9,368 nucleotides of DNA, taken from positions 9,888 through 19,255 of the forward strand of contig NZ_KL585439.1 in assembly GCF_000721935.1 (NCBI RefSeq). Reading direction: 5' to 3'. Of the stretch, positions 1 through 5,698 are shown in pieces; the first letter of the stretch is position 1, and each line of letters starts with the position of its first letter. A program made the translations under genes and the position numbers. Source of the DNA: Streptomyces sp. NRRL WC-3549 (GTDB lineage Bacteria; Actinomycetota; Actinomycetes; Streptomycetales; Streptomycetaceae). The notes beneath the pieces were generated by a model that was not told the origin of the DNA, searched no databases, and was given only the letters and a program-made list of their open reading frames with translations.

Positions 1-270
1 CCGCCGTGAAGACCTGGACCTGCGGGGCGACCTCGGCGGGGGAAGCGGCCCGCGACGGCCGGCCCAGCAACCCGGAGAGCTCCGGCAGCGGTGAGCATAG
101 GTACCGCGCCGAGAGTGCACTTTCGCCTTGGTCGGCGTAGTGGCCGAGGATGTTACGCAACTCGCCGACGCTGTGGTCGACCACCGTCAGGTGGGCGACG
201 GGGTGAGGGTGGTCTCCTGAGCGATGCGGCCGGTGACGTTGAGGTGCGGCCGTTGGCGGTCGGTCGGCAT
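1..270 (-). CDS. Unrecognised protein, N-terminal part; runs off the left edge; apparent frameshift near 193
   Basis: I do not recognise this family. Reading from ATG at 270-268 gives a protein-like start (MPTDRQRPHLNVTGRIAQE...) with nearly all wobble bases G/C until about 195, then a stop at 189-187. The adjacent frame (codons 2-4, 5-7 and so on) is open from there to position 1 and reads LTVVDHSVGELRNILGHYAD, later RYLCSPLPELSGLLG. By hand count over about 63 codons, its GC is roughly 73%, 51% and 87% at codon positions 1, 2 and 3, the actinomycete coding pattern; the opposite strand does not show it. One base missing from the G run at 193-195 (C run on the coding strand) would fuse the two frames as ...TLTPSP-HLTVVDH.... 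GAAGG lies directly before the ATG, too close for a good ribosome binding site, so the start is uncertain. The gene is divergent from the B12 operon. The C-terminus lies outside the window. Confidence 0.5.
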
Positions 271-423
271 CCTTCGAAGGCCGTCCTCGTGCTGGTACTC
301 GGCTCTGACAGGGTGTTGCCTCCGGTCCGTCCGCCCGCCCGGCCGGGAGGCCTGTCCGTGAGGCCACGGCGTGCCGTACCCCGTGCTCGTGGGACGGCCA
401 CGCGTTCCACACCGCGACCGGCC

Positions 424-441
424 CGTGTCGTGTCGTGTCGT
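424..441. repeat. Short tandem repeat, CGTGT x3 plus CGT
   Basis: Three perfect copies of CGTGT (424-428, 429-433, 434-438) followed by CGT. They sit in the spacer of about 235 bp (271-505) between the divergent minus-strand gene and the riboswitch. I see no ORF with coding-type codon use in that spacer; it should hold promoters for both directions, but no convincing -35/-10 pair could be picked by eye. Confidence 0.6.
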
Positions 442-444
442 CCG

Positions 445-461
445 AGGACACGCGGTGTCCT
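445..461. promoter_or_regulatory. 17-bp dyad, candidate operator upstream of the riboswitch
   Basis: AGGACAC (445-451) and GTGTCCT (455-461) form a perfect 7-bp inverted repeat around GCG. It lies about 45 bp upstream of the aptamer, where the promoter for the riboswitch transcript is expected, and right after the CGTGT tandem repeat. A dyad of this size could bind a dimeric repressor. No second copy is seen elsewhere in the window, and no regulator is identified. Confidence 0.25.
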
Positions 462-505
462 GCCGGTATCCGGACACCTGACACGCCGCCGGACCGCCCC
501 CGACT

Positions 506-626
506 CGGGCTTGTTACGCTTCCCGTGCCTCCCGCGGGGGAAGCCGGTGAGAATCCGGCGCTGTCCCGCAACGGTGTGCGTGGCCGTACCGGCCACGCGA
601 GTCCGATCACCCGCGGCAGGTATGCA
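506..626 (+). promoter_or_regulatory. Cobalamin (B12) riboswitch aptamer
   Basis: The conserved core of the cobalamin riboswitch family is plain. GGGGGAAGCCGGTGAGAATC starts at 536, followed by CGGCGCTGTCCCGCAACGG (556-574). A variable hairpin follows (GCGTGGCC 578-585 with GGCCACGC 591-598, loop GTACC), then the B12-box-like GAGTCCGATCACCCGC (599-614). GCCGG (543-547) pairs with CCGGC (555-559), and GCTTCCC (518-524) can pair with GGGAAGC (538-544). L5 contains TCCCGC (564-569). The outer boundaries are approximate because P1 was not resolved. The family binds adenosyl- or hydroxo-cobalamin in the nascent mRNA and turns down B12 uptake or synthesis genes. Here it precedes a BtuCDF-like importer, a standard target. 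The selective cobalamin form cannot be told by eye. Confidence 0.93.
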
Positions 627-637
627 ACCCGTCAACC

Positions 638-728
638 GCTCGCCGCGGACTGCGAGCAGGGACTGCCAGAGCCCTCCGGGCCCCTTCTGGTGCCCTGCGG
701 TCTTCCGCAGGTGGCACCGGCCCGGAGG
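638..728 (+). promoter_or_regulatory. Riboswitch expression platform: P13-like hairpin and Shine-Dalgarno-sequestering hairpin
   Basis: GCTCGC (638-643) pairs with GCGAGC (652-657) to give a P13-like hairpin. Its 8-nt loop holds GCGG (645-648), complementary to CCGC (566-569) in L5, which fits the L5-L13 kissing contact of cobalamin riboswitches. Downstream, CCTCCGGGCC (673-682) pairs perfectly over 10 bp with GGCCCGGAGG (719-728), burying the ribosome binding site GGAGG (724-728). The hairpin continues with GGTGC/GCACC (689-693/714-718) and CCTGCGG/CCGCAGG (694-700/705-711) capped by TCTT. No T run follows, so control looks translational. An alternative pairing, GCAGGG (656-661) with CCCTGC (693-698), would break both P13 and the sequestering hairpin and could be the ON state. 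The pairings are seen directly; the switching model is inferred. Confidence 0.7.
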
Positions 729-741
729 ATGTGCGCCCACC

Positions 742-1826
742 TTGCCCCGCACCGCCGCTCCCTCTGCTCCCTCCACTCCCTCTGCTCCGGCGGACGTCTC
801 GCGCGGACGCATACCGACCGCGCCACTGGTCGTCGGACTCGCGCTCGTGCTGGCCGTCTCGCTCGCCTGCGGGGTGGGGCTCGGAGCGACGGGGATGGGC
901 TGGGGGCAGGTGCTGCGGCTCATGTGGGCCGGTCTCAGCGGCGGGAGTCTGGGTACCGGCGACGCGGGGGCGTACACCATCGTGTGGGAGATCCGCTTCC
1001 CGCGCGTCGTGCTCGCGGCCGTGGTCGGCGCGGGGCTCGCCGCGGTCGGTGTCGCGGTGCAGGCGCTGGTGCGGAACGCTCTGGCCGACCCCTTCGTGCT
1101 CGGTATCTCCTCGGGCGCCGCCGTCGGCGCCAACGCGGTCATCCTGTTCGGCGCGCTCGCCGGTCTCGGCGTCTGGGCGCTCTCCTTCTCCGCCTTCGTG
1201 TCGGCGCTCGCCGCGACCCTCGTCGTCTACGCGGTGGCCCGCTCCCCGCTCGGGCTCAGCCCGCTGCGGCTCGTCCTGACCGGCACGGCGCTCGCCTACG
1301 GTTTCCAGGCCGTCACCACCGTCATGGTCTTCGGCGCCGAGCGGGGCGAGGCGGCTCGCGCGGCGTTGATGTGGCTGCTCGGCAGCCTGGGCGGGGCGAC
1401 GTGGCCGAAGGTGCCGCTGTGCTCGCGGGCTGGCTGTGGCTCAGGCTGCGGGCGGGCGCGCTGGACGCCCTCTCCATGGGGGACGAGACGTCGGCGGCGC
1501 TGGGCGTGCCGCCCGACCGGCTGCGGCGTGAGCTGTTCGTCGTCACGGCGGCTGTGACGGGCACGGTCGTCGCGGTGAGCGGGGCGATCGGTTTCGTCGG
1601 GCTGATGGTTCCCCATCTCGTGCGCATGCTCGTGGGCGCTTCGCACGCCCGCGTCCTCGCGGTCGCGCCGCTCACCGGAGCGGTACTGCTCGTGTGGGCC
1701 GACATCCTCTCGCGCGTGCTGCTCGCACCCACCGAGCTGCCCGTCGGCGTGGTCACGGCCGCCCTCGGCGTGCCCGCGTTCCTGCTGCTCATGCGGCGCG
1801 GCGGCCACGCGCTCACCGGCCGCTGA
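742..1826 (+). CDS. FecCD/BtuC-family ABC importer permease (probably cobalamin), frameshifted near 1419
   Basis: Inner-membrane permease of a B12/siderophore-type importer. The first frame carries the RFPRVVLA motif (994-1017) and the family hallmark GAGLAAVGVAVQALVRNALA running into DPFVLGISSGA. It is good through MWLLGSLGGATWPKVPL (ends 1419), then becomes nonsense to a stop at 1557. A different frame resumes at 1419 with VLAGWLWLRLRAGALDALSM, followed by DETSAALGV, GFVGLMVPHLVRMLVG and ELPVGVVTAALGVPAF to the stop at 1826. Missing 3n+1 bases around 1417-1421 explain this: either one G, or about 13 bases, since the loop looks roughly four residues short against the family. A sequencing or assembly error is likelier than decay because both halves are intact. 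TTG 742 is the only in-frame start I can defend (GGAGG 724-728, spacing 13, long). An 18-bp direct repeat (CTCCCTCTGCTCC at 758 and 776) codes the Pro/Ser-rich N-terminus. Confidence 0.85.
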
Positions 1827-1897
1827 TCGCGGGCGGCCCGCAGCACCGCCCGTACCCGTATCGCTGCCCGAATGTGCCCGAACGTGAAGGAGGAGAC

Positions 1898-2659
1898 GTG
1901 CGGCTCGACATCGAAGGCGTTTCGGTCGAGGTGGCCGGCACCCGGCTCGTCGAGGAGGTCACGCTCGACGCGCCCGCCGGAACCTTCGTGGGACTGGTCG
2001 GGCCCAACGGCAGCGGGAAGTCGACGCTGCTGCGGTGCGTCTACCGCGCGCGACGCCCCGACACGGGAGTCGTCAAGGTCGAGAACGAGGACGTGCACCG
2101 CATGACGCCCCGGGCCGCGGCGCGCCTGCTGGCCGCGCTGCCGCAGGAGTCGGCCGCCGACTTCGACTTCACGGTCACCGAGGTCGTCGCGATGGGCCGC
2201 CTGCCGCACCGCGAGCGCACCGCCGCGGGTGACTGGCGGATCGTCCTGGGAGCCCTGGAGCAGGCGGGGGTGGCGCACCTCGCCGCCCGCGGCTTCCTGT
2301 CGCTCTCCGGCGGCGAGAAGCAGCGGGTGCTCATCGCCCGCGCGCTCACCCAGCAGCCGCGCGTCCTCGTCCTGGACGAGCCCACGAACCACCTCGACAT
2401 AGCCCACCAGCTCGATGTGCTGCGCCGGGTCCGCGCCAGCGGCCCGACCGTGCTCGCCGCCCTGCACGACCTCAACCTCGCCGCCGCCCACTGCGACCGG
2501 CTGCACGTCCTTCAGGGCGGCCGCGTCGTCGCCTCGGGGCCCCCGGACGAGGTCCTGTCCCCCGTGCTGCTCGCCGAGGTCTTCGGCGTCAGGGCGCACC
2601 GGGTGCGCCACCCCGAGACCGGCGCCACCCAGTTCCTCTTCGACCCACTGGCTCCCTGA
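1898..2659 (+). CDS. ABC importer ATP-binding protein (FecE/BtuD type)
   Basis: A 253-residue cytoplasmic ATPase that should power the FecCD permease encoded just upstream. All motifs are intact: Walker A GPNGSGKST (35-43), Q-loop Gln83 in ALPQES, signature LSGGE (136-140), Walker B VLVLDE (156-161) with DEPTNHLD, and H-loop His190 in ALHDLN. The HDLNLAAAHCDR segment and the C-terminal EVFGV tail are typical of ATPases for siderophore, haem and B12 uptake. The GTG start is chosen for a near-perfect AAGGAGG at 1887-1893, four bases away; upstream in-frame starts (for example GTG 1874) would place that site inside the gene. The 71-bp gap after the permease and the 18-bp gap to the lipoprotein gene indicate one operon. 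The codon pattern matches the neighbours. Confidence 0.93.
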   Translation: MRLDIEGVSVEVAGTRLVEEVTLDAPAGTFVGLVGPNGSGKSTLLRCVYRARRPDTGVVKVENEDVHRMTPRAAARLLAALPQESAADFDFTVTEVVAMGRLPHRERTAAGDWRIVLGALEQAGVAHLAARGFLSLSGGEKQRVLIARALTQQPRVLVLDEPTNHLDIAHQLDVLRRVRASGPTVLAALHDLNLAAAHCDRLHVLQGGRVVASGPPDEVLSPVLLAEVFGVRAHRVRHPETGATQFLFDPLAP

Positions 2660-2677
2660 CACCCCGGAAGGCCCCCT

Positions 2678-3685
2678 GTGCACAAGCTCCTGTCCACCGC
2701 CTCGCTCGGCCTCGCCGCCGCCCTCACGCTGACCGGCTGCGGCGCGGACGTCGCATCCGAAGACGAGAACGCCGACCCGCGGGCGGTGACCGTCACCAAC
2801 TGCGGCGAGAAGGTCACCTACGACAAGCGCCCCGAGCGGGTGGTGACCAACGACATCGGCATCACCGAGCTCATGTTCGCGCTCGGCCTGGAGGACCGTA
2901 TGGCGGGCTACGCCATGCCCGCCGACAAGGGCTCCGTGGACGGCCTGCCGTACAAGGACGCGTACGACAAGGTGAAGTGGCTCTCCAAGGACCGGATCAC
3001 CAAGGAGACGGCCCTCTCCGCGCGCGCCGACCTCGTCTTCGCCGGCTGGGGCTACGGCTTCAACGAGAACACCCTGACGCCGGACGAACTCCACAAGGCG
3101 GGCATCGACACCTATCTGCTCTCCGAGTCCTGTCGCAACGCCGGCACCGGCACCTCGCGCGGCATCATGCCGCCGCTCGACGCGCTCTACACGGACCTGG
3201 AGAACCTCGGCAGGATCTTCGGCGTCGAGGAGCGCGCACAGAAGCTGATCAAGCAGTACAAGGCAACGGTCGCCGCCGTCCAGGCGAAGGCCCCCGAGGG
3301 CGCGGACCGGCCCTCGGTGTTCCTCTACGACAGCGGCCAGGACCAGCCCTTCACCTCGGGACGCTACGCCGCGCCCGAGCAGATCATCAGCGAGGCCGGG
3401 GGCGTCAACCTCCTGCACGACCTCAAGGACTCGTGGACGACGGTCGGCTGGGAGACGGTCGTGAAGAGGAACCCGGACGTCATCGTCATCAACGACTACG
3501 GTTCCACGAGCGCGGAGCAGAAGAAGGACTTCCTGCTCTCCTACCCGCCGCTGCGGAACGTCTCCGCGGTCAAGCACAAGCGGATCTTCACGCTGGACTA
3601 CGCCGATCTCGTCGAGAGTCCGCGCAACCCCTCGGCGATCGAGCGGCTCGGCGCGTACCTGCGCGAGGGCGCCGGCGGTTCCTGA
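2678..3685 (+). CDS. ABC importer substrate-binding lipoprotein (BtuF/FepB-like, probably cobalamin)
   Basis: A 335-residue extracellular binding protein anchored by a lipid. The N-terminus has MHK, a hydrophobic stretch, and the lipobox L-T-G-C with Cys21. The rest matches the periplasmic-binding fold of iron-siderophore and B12 importers (PF01497 type): YDKRPERVVTNDIGITELMFALGLEDRMAGY near the start, RADLVFAGWGYGF in the middle, and SGRYAAPEQIISEAGGVNLL and NPDVIVINDYG in the C-terminal lobe. The GTG start at 2678 has GGAAG at 2666-2670 with 7-base spacing. It is the last gene of the operon, 18 bp after the ATPase. The family alone does not separate B12 from ferric siderophores or haem; the cobalamin riboswitch upstream argues for a corrinoid. 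No siderophore biosynthesis or reductase gene is visible nearby. Confidence 0.92.
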   Translation: MHKLLSTASLGLAAALTLTGCGADVASEDENADPRAVTVTNCGEKVTYDKRPERVVTNDIGITELMFALGLEDRMAGYAMPADKGSVDGLPYKDAYDKVKWLSKDRITKETALSARADLVFAGWGYGFNENTLTPDELHKAGIDTYLLSESCRNAGTGTSRGIMPPLDALYTDLENLGRIFGVEERAQKLIKQYKATVAAVQAKAPEGADRPSVFLYDSGQDQPFTSGRYAAPEQIISEAGGVNLLHDLKDSWTTVGWETVVKRNPDVIVINDYGSTSAEQKKDFLLSYPPLRNVSAVKHKRIFTLDYADLVESPRNPSAIERLGAYLREGAGGS

Positions 3686-3703
3686 GGGCACGCCTCGCGG
3701 GGG

Positions 3704-3742
3704 GCCCTCCCGGCCGGTGCCCTTCGGACGGCCGAGGAGGGC
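3704..3742 (+). terminator. GC-rich hairpin after the importer operon, candidate terminator
   Basis: GCCCTCC (3704-3710) pairs with GGAGGGC (3736-3742). CGGCC (3711-3715) continues the stem with GGCCG (3730-3734), leaving A3735 bulged. It begins 19 bp after the lipoprotein stop. There is no T run, which is common among actinomycete 3' hairpins, so it may terminate or only protect the mRNA end. Confidence 0.5.
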
Positions 3743-3758
3743 GGCGGCCCGGCGGTGC

Positions 3759-3880
3759 AGCTTCGCGTGATCGAACGTTGACAAGCCTGCGAAGCTCCAA
3801 GAACATGAAGCGCACGTTGGCGTGTATCCGCAGCGCGACTTAGCTCCGTACGGTCAGCCTCGACTGTACGGAGCTTTCTT
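3759..3880 (+). promoter_or_regulatory. Candidate attenuator: short leader ORF joined to a terminator
   Basis: This stretch is less GC-rich than its surroundings. ATG 3805 opens a 12-codon ORF reading MKRTLACIRSAT with stop TAG 3841-3843, and the stop overlaps the foot of the strong terminator at 3842-3880. AAGCTCC (3792-3798) repeats the terminator's 5' foot and can pair with GGAGCTT (3870-3876) in its 3' arm, so it could act as antiterminator. AGCTTCGC (3759-3766) is an 8-bp inverted repeat of GCGAAGCT (3789-3796) and could compete. TTGACA at 3778-3783 may be a -35 box, but the matching -10 (GAACAT, 3801-3806) is poor. If that promoter were used, transcripts would start after the antiterminator, which counts against the model. 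The ribosome binding site is weak. The adapter block at 3897 means continuity with the exporter genes is unproven. Confidence 0.3.
3842..3880 (+). terminator. Strong rho-independent terminator
   Basis: AGCTCCGTAC (3842-3851) pairs perfectly with GTACGGAGCT (3866-3875). The stem extends through G-T, G-C, T-A and C-G (3852-3855 with 3862-3865) to a 6-nt loop, giving 14 bp in all, followed by TTTCTT. Orientation is plus strand. It either backs up the importer operon, whose stop is 157 bp upstream, or forms the off-switch of the short leader ORF that ends inside it. Confidence 0.85.
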
Positions 3881-3896
3881 GTGCCCGCGCTCATAC

Positions 3897-3927
3897 CTGT
3901 CTCTTATACACATCGTATAAGAGACAG
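3897..3927. other. Nextera/Tn5 mosaic-end adapter artefact (two ends, head to head)
   Basis: CTGTCTCTTATACACATC at 3897-3914 is 18 of 19 bases of the Tn5 mosaic end. GTATAAGAGACAG at 3915-3927 is the last 13 bases of the same element reversed. Together they form a 13-bp inverted repeat with a 5-nt loop. The flanking 9-mers (CGCTCATAC and CGCCAAGAC) are not the exact duplication a real Tn5 insertion leaves, and no transposon body is present. The block marks uncleaned adapter at a read or contig end, so the sequences either side may not be neighbours in the genome. Annotators may wrongly extend the next gene upstream through it (GTG 3881, giving the tell-tale VSYTH). Confidence 0.95.
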
Positions 3928-3955
3928 CGCCAAGACCTATCCGAGGACGGCCGAG

Positions 3956-5698
3956 ATGACCGACGGAACAGACCTGCCCGCACGCGAGCGCCGGGTCCCC
4001 TACCGCGATCCGGGACCACCGGACCACCGGAGCCCTCTGCGGTTCCTGTGGTGGCTGGTGACGAGGCAGCGCAGACGGGTTCTCCTCGGTGCCACGTGGG
4101 GCAGCACGTGGATGTGCGCGCTCATGCTGCCTCCGTACCTGCTGTCGAGGGCCATCGACGACGGACTCAGGGGGCGTGACACCGATGCCCTGTTCCTCTG
4201 GGTCGGTGCGGTGCTCCTCGTGGGGGCCGTGATCGCGGTCCTCGGGATCCTGCGCCACCGCACGATGACGCTCATCCGCGTGGACGCGGCCTATCGGACG
4301 GTGCAGGTGATGACCCGTCACATCACGCGTCTGGGCTCGACGTTGCCGCGCCGGGTGTCGGCGGGTGAGCTCACTCATCTTCAGGCCGGTGACATCAGCC
4401 GGATCGCGCAGACCCTGACCATCACGGGCCCCGGGATCGGCGCGGTCATCGCCTACGCGGCGACGGCCGTTCTGCTGTTCAGGATCTCCGTCGTCCTGGC
4501 GGTGGTGATCCTCCTCGGTGTCCCGGTGCTGGCGATGACGGTCGGCCCCCTGCTGGACCGCCTGCACGGTGCCGAGGGCACCTACCGGGAGGACCAGGGG
4601 GCGCTGACCGCCCTGGCCGGTGACATGGTCGAGGGGCTGAGCGTGCTGAACGGCATCGGGGGCAAGCCCGTGTTCGCCCAGCGCTACCGGGAGCGTTCAC
4701 AGGCCCTGGTCCCCCTCGGCTACCGGGTGGCCTCCCTCAGCAGCTGGGTGCAGGCGCTCGCCGCCTGCCTCCCCATGGTCTTCCTCGCCGTCGTCACGTG
4801 GCTCAGTGCCCGCATGGCGGTCGGCGGTTCGATCACCGTCGGTGAACTGGTCGCGGTCTACGGATACGTGGCGGCCCTGCTGGTCCCCGTGTCGTCCCTC
4901 ATCGAGGGGGCGGACGACCTGCCGCGGGGCCTCGTCTCCGCGCGGCGCGTGATCGACATCCTGGCCCTCGCCCCGAAGCCCGAGGAGCACAGGACCCGGG
5001 TGCTGCCGCCGGACACTCCCGGGGCGCTGCACGACCCCGCGTCCGGTCTGGTGGTGCGGCCCGGCACGGTGACCGCTCTGGTCGGCGCGCGGCCCGAGGA
5101 GCCCCGCGCCGTCGTGGATCGGCTGGCCGGCTACACGGGCTCCGAGGCCGCCTGGGGTGGAACGAAGCTCTCCGAGTGGGACCGCACGGCGCTGCGGCGT
5201 CACGTGCTGCTCGCCGACAACGACGCCTACCTCTTCGGCGGGCCGCTGCGTTCGGCCGTGTCCGTCCGCGACGATCACAGCGCCGAGGAGATCGGACGGG
5301 CCCTGTACGCCTCCGCCGCCGAAGACGTCGTCGACGTCCTGCCCGACGGGCTCGACACCCGGCTCGACAGCCAGGCCCGCAACGTGTCGGGCGGGCAGCG
5401 CCAGCGGCTCCGCCTGGCCAGGGCGCTGCTGGCCGATCCGGAGGTCCTCCTGCTGGTGGAACCGACGTCCGCGCTGGACGCGCACACCGAGGCGACGGTC
5501 GCCGCCCGCGTGGCCGAACACCGCAGGGGCCACACCACGCTGGTCGTCAGCACGTCGCCGCTCCTGCTCGGACACGCCCACGAGGTCGCCTACCTCGTGG
5601 ACGGCGAGGTCAAGGCCACCGGCACGCACGGCGAACTCCTCCTGTCTCTTATACACATCCCTGACGTGACGGGGCCGGCGGAAGGACACACCCGATGA
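3956..5698 (+). CDS. ABC half-exporter with degenerate ATPase site (membrane domain + NBD), heterodimer subunit 1
   Basis: A 580-residue membrane protein: N-terminal exporter-type membrane domain (about 40-320, six likely helices) and a C-terminal ATPase domain. The ATPase is badly degraded: Walker A has become GARPEEPRA (377-385, no Lys), the Q-loop region reads LLADND, the Walker B Asp is Val501 (LLLVEPTS, Glu502 kept), and the H-loop His is replaced near Thr533 (VVSTSP). VSGGQRQR (477-484) is intact. It must therefore work with a partner, the gene overlapping its stop by ATGA. ATG 3956 is chosen because GAGGA (3943-3947) lies 8 bases upstream and the longer GTG 3881 reading runs through adapter. 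Residues 563-568 (LSLIHI) are encoded by adapter, so the true sequence just before the last dozen residues is unknown. The cargo (peptide, siderophore or drug) cannot be told. Confidence 0.9.
   Translation: MTDGTDLPARERRVPYRDPGPPDHRSPLRFLWWLVTRQRRRVLLGATWGSTWMCALMLPPYLLSRAIDDGLRGRDTDALFLWVGAVLLVGAVIAVLGILRHRTMTLIRVDAAYRTVQVMTRHITRLGSTLPRRVSAGELTHLQAGDISRIAQTLTITGPGIGAVIAYAATAVLLFRISVVLAVVILLGVPVLAMTVGPLLDRLHGAEGTYREDQGALTALAGDMVEGLSVLNGIGGKPVFAQRYRERSQALVPLGYRVASLSSWVQALAACLPMVFLAVVTWLSARMAVGGSITVGELVAVYGYVAALLVPVSSLIEGADDLPRGLVSARRVIDILALAPKPEEHRTRVLPPDTPGALHDPASGLVVRPGTVTALVGARPEEPRAVVDRLAGYTGSEAAWGGTKLSEWDRTALRRHVLLADNDAYLFGGPLRSAVSVRDDHSAEEIGRALYASAAEDVVDVLPDGLDTRLDSQARNVSGGQRQRLRLARALLADPEVLLLVEPTSALDAHTEATVAARVAEHRRGHTTLVVSTSPLLLGHAHEVAYLVDGEVKATGTHGELLLSLIHIPDVTGPAEGHTR
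5642..5659. other. Nextera/Tn5 mosaic-end adapter artefact inside a gene
   Basis: The 18 bases CTGTCTCTTATACACATC are identical to 3897-3914. They fall exactly on six codons and read LSLIHI, the usual adapter peptide, near the C-terminus of the first exporter gene. Because the block is 18 bases long it keeps the frame, so gene callers do not notice it. Whether it was inserted or replaced real bases cannot be seen. The coupled ATGA junction 36 bases later, and the complementary defects of the two exporter subunits, suggest the two sides do belong together. Confidence 0.95.

Noticed and set aside
3..137. Plus-strand reading AVKTWTCGATSAGEAARDG... at the left edge
   Set aside because: Its codon positions 1 and 2 have the reverse of the expected GC order; the minus strand fits the actinomycete pattern.
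1411..1425. Programmed ribosomal frameshift in the permease
   Set aside because: No slippery heptamer or convincing downstream structure; FecCD permeases are not known to use frameshifting, and the loop also seems short, pointing to lost bases.
91..1557. Long plus-strand ORF beginning at 91 and running through the riboswitch
   Set aside because: Its first 217 codons cross the conserved aptamer and platform and are Arg/Pro-rich without a coding pattern; only the part after about 742 is permease.
1322..3784. 820-codon open frame on the minus strand opposite the importer genes
   Set aside because: It is the antisense shadow of three clear plus-strand ABC genes; high GC keeps antisense frames open.
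3778..3806. TTGACA with GAACAT as a sigma-70 type promoter
   Set aside because: The -35 is perfect, but the -10 matches only three of six positions and the hexamer sits in the loop of a dyad; kept only as a possibility inside the attenuator entry.
3881..3955. GTG 3881 as start of the first exporter gene
   Set aside because: The extra 25 residues translate the adapter (VSYTH...), and a better ribosome site precedes ATG 3956.
3897..5659. A Tn5-type transposon bounded by mosaic ends at 3897 and 5642
   Set aside because: The bases between are most of an ordinary exporter gene with host codon use; there is no transposase or marker, the ends are in direct rather than outward inverted order, and no exact 9-bp target duplication is seen.
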